12,252 bases of DNA. Origin: RGIG1828 sp045586905 (lineage in GTDB: Bacteria; Bacillota; Clostridia; UMGS1810). The first letter of the stretch is position 1. Each line of letters starts with the position of its first letter. Both the position numbers and the translations under genes were made by a program. This document shows, piece after piece, positions 9,290-12,252 of the stretch. Location: NCBI GenBank assembly GCA_045586905.1, contig JAZNBF010000035.1, positions 1 to 12,252 of the forward strand, given 5' to 3'. The notes under the pieces are model-generated. The model had not been told where the DNA came from. It made no database searches and worked only from the letters and a program-made list of their open reading frames with translations.

Positions 9290-9321
9290 TAGTCAATATC
9301 AATAAGTAATAACAGATATTG
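9279..9321. promoter_or_regulatory. Possible operator: three GATATT half sites between divergent promoters
   Basis: GATATT (9279-9284), CAATATC (9294-9300) and GATATTG (9315-9321) form two overlapping inverted repeats, with 10-nt and 14-nt spacers. The first overlaps the purE -35 box. The region is AT-rich, so chance is possible. The regulator is unknown, and the motif does not resemble the Bacillus PurR box. Confidence 0.3.
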
Positions 9322-9332
9322 CTATACCCTTC

Positions 9333-9362
9333 TTGACAAAATATGCTTTTTTGGTGTATTAT
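9333..9362 (+). promoter_or_regulatory. Promoter of glyQS
   Basis: A consensus -35 TTGACA (9333-9338), 18-nt spacer, and -10 TATTAT (9357-9362). The predicted start is near 9369, leaving a leader of about 33 nt. That is far too short for a T-box, so this synthetase gene is not T-box controlled from this promoter. Confidence 0.8.
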
Positions 9363-9401
9363 GTATGATGTATTGATATGTTTTAGAAAGGGTTGAAACA
9401 A

Positions 9402-10793
9402 ATGTTAAACACAGAAAAGACAATGGAAAAAATCATTGCCCTTTGTAAAGGCAGAGGCTTTGTATATTCCGGCTCGGAAATTTACGGTGGTCTTGCCAAC
9501 ACATGGGATTATGGTCCTTTGGGTGTTGAATTTAAAAACAATGTAAAAAAAGCCTGGTGGAAAAAATTCATTCAGGAATCTCCATACAATGTAGGTCTTG
9601 ATGCTGCAATCCTTATGAACCCGGAAGTCTGGGTTGCATCAGGTCATGTAGGAGGATTCAGCGATCCTCTTATGGACTGCAAAGAGTGCAAAACCCGTCA
9701 CAGAGCCGACAAACTCATTGAAGAATGGCATTTTGAAAAAGGTGAAAGCATTACAGTTGACGGTTGGTCAAATGAAAAAATGCTCGCCTACATCAACGAA
9801 AACAACATCGTATGCCCCAAATGCGGCAAACACAACTACACTGACATAAGAAAATTCAACCTTATGTTTAAAACATTCCAGGGTGTTACAGAGGACTCTA
9901 CATCAGAGCTTTTCCTTCGTCCTGAAACTGCTCAGGGTATCTTTGTAAACTTTAAAAATGTGCAGAGAACATCGAGAAAGAAAATTCCCTTTGGCATAGG
10001 TCAAGTGGGTAAATCGTTCAGAAACGAAATCACTCCCGGTAACTTCACATTCAGAACAAGAGAATTTGAACAGATGGAGCTTGAATTTTTCTGCAAGCCC
10101 GGCGAAGACCTCGAATGGTTTACATACTGGAAAGACTACTGCAAAAACTGGCTCCTTTCTCTCGGCGTAGCTGAAGAAAACATCAAAATGAGAGACCACT
10201 CTCCCGAAGAGCTTTCTCATTACAGCAATGCTACAACCGACATCGAATTTATGTTCCCATTTGGTTGGGGCGAGCTTTGGGGCATTGCAGACCGTACAGA
10301 CTTTGACTTAAAGCAGCACTCAGAACATTCGGGCGAAAAAATGGAATATATTGATCCTGTTACAAACGAAAGATATGTCCCCTACTGCATTGAACCTTCA
10401 CTCGGTGCAGACCGTGTGGCATTGGCATTCCTAGTTGAAGCATATGACGAAGAAGAGGTTGGCGAAGGCGACACAAGAGTTGTTATGAGACTTCACCCTG
10501 CACTTGCTCCTGTTAAAGCTGCTGTGCTTCCTCTTTCTAAAAAGCTCTCCGACAAAGCTTATGAGCTTTATGAAAAAATGAGCAAAAAATTCAACTGCGA
10601 ATTTGACGATGCAGGCTCCATAGGCAAACGTTATCGCAGACAGGATGAGATTGGTACTCCCTGGTGCATAACTTATGACTTTGACACAGAGGAAACCGGC
10701 AATGTTACAGTGAGAAACCGTGACACAATGCAGCAGATTACTCTTAAAATTGATGAGGTTATTCCTTATATTGAAGGTCAGCTTGAGTTTTAA
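9402..10793 (+). CDS. glyQS: Glycyl-tRNA synthetase, dimeric class II type
   Basis: Charges tRNA-Gly with glycine. The 463 residues match the homodimeric (eukaryote/archaeal-like) form used by many Clostridia, not the alpha2-beta2 GlyQ/GlyS pair. Class II signatures: RPETAQGIF at 173-181, motif 2 with FRNEI (206-210) and RTREFEQME (218-226), motif 3 with PSLGADRVALAF (332-343). The C-terminal anticodon-binding domain starts around 360. Four Cys as two CxxC pairs (93/96 and 138/141) could hold zinc. I chose ATG 9402 over the in-frame TTG at 9393: AAAGGG (9387-9392) is 9 nt before the ATG but directly touches the TTG. It is divergent from purE with its own promoter and terminator, so it is a single-gene unit. 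It has no functional tie to the purine genes beyond glycine, which PurD also uses. Confidence 0.97.
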   Translation: MLNTEKTMEKIIALCKGRGFVYSGSEIYGGLANTWDYGPLGVEFKNNVKKAWWKKFIQESPYNVGLDAAILMNPEVWVASGHVGGFSDPLMDCKECKTRHRADKLIEEWHFEKGESITVDGWSNEKMLAYINENNIVCPKCGKHNYTDIRKFNLMFKTFQGVTEDSTSELFLRPETAQGIFVNFKNVQRTSRKKIPFGIGQVGKSFRNEITPGNFTFRTREFEQMELEFFCKPGEDLEWFTYWKDYCKNWLLSLGVAEENIKMRDHSPEELSHYSNATTDIEFMFPFGWGELWGIADRTDFDLKQHSEHSGEKMEYIDPVTNERYVPYCIEPSLGADRVALAFLVEAYDEEEVGEGDTRVVMRLHPALAPVKAAVLPLSKKLSDKAYELYEKMSKKFNCEFDDAGSIGKRYRRQDEIGTPWCITYDFDTEETGNVTVRNRDTMQQITLKIDEVIPYIEGQLEF

Positions 10794-10810
10794 AATTTAT
10801 AGCAAATAAC

Positions 10811-10847
10811 AAAAAGACTTGTATGAAATTTCATACAAGTCTTTTTT
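10811..10847. terminator. Bidirectional terminator between glyQS and the zinc-ribbon gene
   Basis: A perfect palindrome of 36 nt (10811-10828 with 10829-10846) with a central AAATTT. T runs follow the stem on both strands (10842-10847 on plus; 10815-10811 read on minus). It ends glyQS 18 nt after its stop and the convergent minus-strand gene 16 nt after its stop. Confidence 0.92.
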
Positions 10848-10862
10848 GATGTTTAATATTTC

Positions 10863-11396
10863 TTAATATACTTCTTTAATGTCTATTGAATAACCCAACA
10901 CTTCGCCGATGGAGGTGACTTTACCTTTGATTGTTATGATATCACCAACGCTTTTCTCAATTAAAAAATCTTCCTGTGTATCATTTTTAATATAACACAT
11001 TGCATTTGTAAAATTCCATTCGGAAGCATTTACAGGCTCAACACCTATATAATCTCCATCACTGTCAAAGTTATCAATTTTACACTGAAATTCTATATAT
11101 TTATTCTGATAGGATTTTTCTGCCTTCATTGCATTATTACTGAGTTCATCAAACATAGTCTGCAAATCAACGGTTTCATATACTATTTCTTCCTGAGCTT
11201 TATTTGGTGTGGTGCTTGTTGTGGAAGACGCATTTTCTTTGTTTCCTGATGCACTGCCAATGATTGCAATAACAATCACAACTAAAATCCAAAACCATAT
11301 TTTTTTATATATGGGTTTCTTAACCTTACACCCGCAACCGGGACATACAACTGCTTTCTTATCGATTTCCTGTCCACATTTTGAACAATTTTTCAT
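10863..11396 (-). CDS. Small zinc-ribbon membrane protein with an OB-fold-like C-terminal domain
   Basis: 177 residues in three parts. The first is an N-terminal zinc ribbon with C4xxC7 and C18xxC21 (plus Cys23). Next comes a single hydrophobic segment at about 33-47 (IWFWILVVIVIAIIG) preceded by Lys, which would put the ribbon in the cytosol. A low-complexity Ser/Thr/Asn linker (50-65) leads to a beta-rich domain at about 98-177. The NKYIEFQCKI and GDIITIKGKVTSI strands resemble the tRNA_anti-like OB-fold family, probably facing outside. That similarity is from memory, and no ligand is known to me. Start ATG 11396 has GAGGTGA 6 nt upstream and a strong promoter. Monocistronic: convergent with glyQS, divergent from the ribbon-helix-helix gene. 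Function unknown; a membrane-anchored binding or sensing role is only a guess. Confidence 0.82.
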   Translation of the reverse strand: MKNCSKCGQEIDKKAVVCPGCGCKVKKPIYKKIWFWILVVIVIAIIGSASGNKENASSTTSTTPNKAQEEIVYETVDLQTMFDELSNNAMKAEKSYQNKYIEFQCKIDNFDSDGDYIGVEPVNASEWNFTNAMCYIKNDTQEDFLIEKSVGDIITIKGKVTSIGEVLGYSIDIKEVY

Positions 11397-11440
11397 GCTT
11401 AATCACCTCGTAAAAAAATTTGTCGACATTCGTCAGTAGT

Positions 11441-11469
11441 ATTTTATCCTACTTTATGCTATTTGTCAA
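11441..11469 (-). promoter_or_regulatory. Promoter of the zinc-ribbon/OB-fold gene
   Basis: Minus strand: consensus -35 TTGACA (11469-11464), 17-nt spacer, -10 TAAAAT (11446-11441). An inverted repeat AGTAG-N9-CTACT (11435-11453) frames the -10 box and could be an operator site. The leader would be about 38 nt. Confidence 0.8.
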
Positions 11470-11514
11470 TACCATATGCGATTTTAGTATATAATTATTT
11501 CTGAGGTGATATTT

Positions 11515-11673
11515 ATGAAACCATTAAAAGAAAAAATCAGTATAACTATTGACAGTGACATAATAGAAAAGATACGAACACTTGCAGAAAATGACGATCG
11601 TTCTTTATCTCAATATATAAATATTGTCTTAAAATCTCATTTGAATAAAAAAAGTACTATCTCTGATGATTGA
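11515..11673 (+). CDS. 52-residue ribbon-helix-helix DNA-binding protein
   Basis: A short gene with a clean ribosome site: GAGG at 11503-11506, 8 nt before the ATG. The protein shows the pattern of the Arc/MetJ/CopG ribbon-helix-helix fold. A beta strand KISITID (7-13) is followed by helix 1 around SDIIEKIRTLAENDD (14-28), a turn, and helix 2 starting RSLSQYINIVLKSHL (29-43). The family binds operator DNA as a dimer, with the strand inserted in the major groove. There is no toxin gene next to it, so it is more likely a stand-alone regulator than an antitoxin. A perfect -10 TATAAT lies at 11490-11495 without a well-spaced -35. It is divergent from the zinc-ribbon gene with 118 nt between the starts, so it may control both. 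A terminator follows 17 nt after the stop. Confidence 0.8.
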   Translation: MKPLKEKISITIDSDIIEKIRTLAENDDRSLSQYINIVLKSHLNKKSTISDD

Positions 11674-11690
11674 TATCTTATCAAAAATAA

Positions 11691-11726
11691 AAAAGACAGA
11701 TTCCAGTGAAAAATCTGTCTTTTTTT
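11691..11726 (+). terminator. Rho-independent terminator of the ribbon-helix-helix gene
   Basis: A perfect 12-bp stem (11691-11702 with 11712-11723) with a 9-nt loop and a run of seven T at 11720-11726. Confidence 0.9.
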
Positions 11727-11823
11727 AATTTTACTGTTTTATGATAATGATTAGATAACTGTTATTCCTGATGCCGGGCTCGAAAAAAACCCATATTATA
11801 AAAATTTCGAACCTTTAAGTTGT

Positions 11824-11845
11824 CGATGGTGCCAATGCACCATCG
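11824..11845. other. Hairpin A of the repeat
   Basis: Perfect 9-bp stem CGATGGTGC/GCACCATCG with loop CAAT. The same hairpin is in copy 2 at 12150-12171. No T run follows, so it is not a terminator. Confidence 0.85.
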
Positions 11846-11867
11846 CATGCGAAACACTTGCGGTGCC

Positions 11868-11909
11868 CGAAAGAAAAGCTATGCACTAAATGGCATAGCT
11901 TTCTTTTCG
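11868..11909. other. Hairpin B of the repeat
   Basis: A 17-nt arm (11868-11884) pairs with 11893-11909, with two adjacent mismatches and the 8-nt loop ACTAAATG. The inner GCTATGC/GCATAGC is perfect. Same element in copy 2 at 12194-12235. The T-rich right arm is inside the stem and ends in CG, so it is not a standard terminator. Confidence 0.85.
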
Positions 11910-11919
11910 ACCGCTGCGA

Positions 11920-11966
11920 CACAGCCGCCTCCTTTCATCTTCCACCGGAAGCAGTCGGCGGCTGTG
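11920..11966. other. Composite stem-loop C
   Basis: A perfect 10-bp GC-rich stem CACAGCCGCC/GGCGGCTGTG (11920-11929 with 11957-11966) encloses a 27-nt loop. The loop holds its own 5-bp hairpin CTTCC-ACC-GGAAG (11939-11951). The left arm begins again at 12246-12252 in copy 2, so the element is probably repeated past the window edge. Confidence 0.8.
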
Positions 11967-11973
11967 CTACCGA

Positions 11974-12022
11974 CGAGCATTAGCTCAGTTGGAGAAAGCG
12001 CATGACTTATAATTACGCAGTC
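11974..12022 (+). pseudogene. tRNA-like 5' half (probable tRNA remnant)
   Basis: TTAGCTCAGTTGG at 11980-11992 is the typical position-8-to-D-loop sequence of a bacterial tRNA. It is preceded by a seven-base stretch in acceptor position (11974-11980). It continues with GCGCATGACTTATAATTACG, which can be read as an anticodon arm with one mismatch (28-42) and loop CTTATAA. The D stem has a mismatch (GCTC against GCGC). No matching T arm or acceptor 3' strand follows; a GC-rich hairpin and a terminator come instead. So I call it a decayed or truncated tRNA, most like a Lys/Ile type, not a working gene. A designed tRNA-like structure cannot be excluded. Confidence 0.4.
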
Positions 12023-12026
12023 TTTG

Positions 12027-12045
12027 GCTCAGGCTCTGCCTGAGC
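12027..12045. other. Hairpin D
   Basis: Perfect 8-bp stem GCTCAGGC/GCCTGAGC with a 3-nt loop TCT, directly after the tRNA-like half and just before the terminator at 12049-12086. Confidence 0.75.
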
Positions 12046-12048
12046 AGT

Positions 12049-12086
12049 AAAAAAAACAGACCACCTTGTGGTGGTCTGCTTTTTTT
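12049..12086. terminator. Bidirectional terminator between the repeat copies
   Basis: Perfect 9-bp stem CAGACCACC/GGTGGTCTG (12057-12065 with 12070-12078), loop TTGT. Eight A precede the stem and seven T follow (12080-12086), so it could stop transcription both ways. It has no protein gene to terminate, which suggests that the region between the copies is, or was, transcribed. Confidence 0.85.
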
Positions 12087-12088
12087 AC

Positions 12089-12252
12089 TCCTGATGCCGG
12101 GCTCGAATAAAAAAACCCATATTATAAAAAATTCGAACCTTTAAGTTGTCGATGGTGCCAATGCACCATCGCATGCGAAACACTTGCGGTGCCCGAAAGA
12201 AAAGCTATGCACTAAATGGCATAGCTTTCTTTTCGACCGCTGCGACACAGCC
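12089..12252. repeat. Structured direct repeat, copy 2 (cut by window edge)
   Basis: 164 nt matching copy 1 at an offset of 323 nt (326 after a 3-nt insertion at 12106-12108). It contains the same A-tract/TTCGAACC segment and hairpins A (12150-12171) and B (12194-12235), and ends in the window at the first bases of stem C. The identity runs right up to the last base, so the repeated unit is longer than what can be seen. Confidence 0.93.

Larger units (their letters stand above)
11766..11926. repeat. Structured direct repeat, copy 1
   Basis: 161 nt that recur at 12089-12252, where the window ends, so the true 3' limit is unknown. The copies differ by a 3-nt insertion in an A tract (after 11783) and one substitution (T11805 to A12131). 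The last 121 nt (11806-11926) are identical. Contents in order: a GGGCTCGAA motif, an A tract, TATTATAA, TTCGAACC, and two hairpins. Nothing in it looks like a gene. It is the start of a stretch (11727-12252) with no credible protein-coding region; 11727-11765 is AT-rich with only a small palindrome ATAAC-T-GTTAT (11755-11765). Confidence 0.93.

Noticed and set aside
9393..9401. TTG start of glyQS three codons upstream
   Set aside because: The AAAGGG ribosome site touches this TTG with no spacer, while it is 9 nt from the ATG at 9402.
9221..9401. Purine riboswitch before purE or T-box before glyQS
   Set aside because: Both predicted leaders are only about 33-34 nt, with no conserved aptamer or T-box sequence and no antiterminator hairpin.
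11515..11673. Antitoxin of a toxin-antitoxin pair
   Set aside because: The fold would fit, but a terminator follows directly and there is no partner toxin gene downstream; the upstream neighbour is divergent and not toxin-like.
11820..12005. 61-residue plus-strand open frame across the repeat region
   Set aside because: It has no ribosome site, it runs through hairpins A, B and C and into the tRNA-like half, and its composition is not protein-like. It is a by-product of the structured repeat.
11766..12252. CRISPR array
   Set aside because: The repeated unit is over 160 nt with a period of about 323 nt, has only two visible copies and no short spacers or cas genes.
11766..12252. Insertion sequence or MITE
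   Set aside because: I find no terminal inverted repeats, no target-site duplication and no transposase. The right limit is outside the window, so this can only be judged on what is visible.

Overview
The window looks like chromosomal DNA of a low-to-moderate GC Firmicute of the class Clostridia, probably an uncultured gut or anaerobe lineage. The evidence is consensus-like TTGACA/TATAAT promoters, strong AAAGG/GAGG ribosome sites, a one-chain large PurL of the clostridial type, a dimeric (GlyQS-type) glycyl-tRNA synthetase and an S-layer-like acidic surface protein. No phage, transposase or CRISPR genes are visible.

Layout. (1) 2-1936, plus strand: the C-terminal 644 residues of a large acidic S-layer-type protein, entering from the left edge and closed by a strong terminator. 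(2) 2121-9220, minus strand: a tight five-gene purine operon, read purE-purM-purN-purD-purL, with its own terminator at 2072-2111. It encodes the GAR transformylase, FGAM synthetase, AIR synthetase, N5-CAIR mutase and GAR synthetase steps of IMP synthesis. purF, purC, purH, purB and purK are not here. (3) 9221-9401: a divergent promoter region carrying good sigma-A promoters for purE and glyQS and three GATATT-type half sites. (4) 9402-10793, plus strand: glyQS, ending in a perfect bidirectional terminator shared with the next gene. (5) 10863-11396, minus strand: a small zinc-ribbon/one-TM/OB-fold-like protein. It is divergent from a 52-residue ribbon-helix-helix protein gene at 11515-11673, which is easily missed because of its size. 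(6) 11727-12252: no credible protein gene. It holds a strongly structured direct repeat with copies at 11766-11926 and 12089-12252, the second cut by the window edge. Between the copies lie a composite stem-loop, a tRNA-like 5' half and another bidirectional terminator.

The purine genes show close packing: a 7-nt overlap for purM/purN, a 6-nt gap for purD/purL with a TTG start, and short gaps elsewhere. They are very likely co-transcribed and translationally coupled. The most unusual part is the right-hand repeat region, which is not explained by any protein and seems to continue beyond the window. The rest is well-conserved housekeeping DNA.
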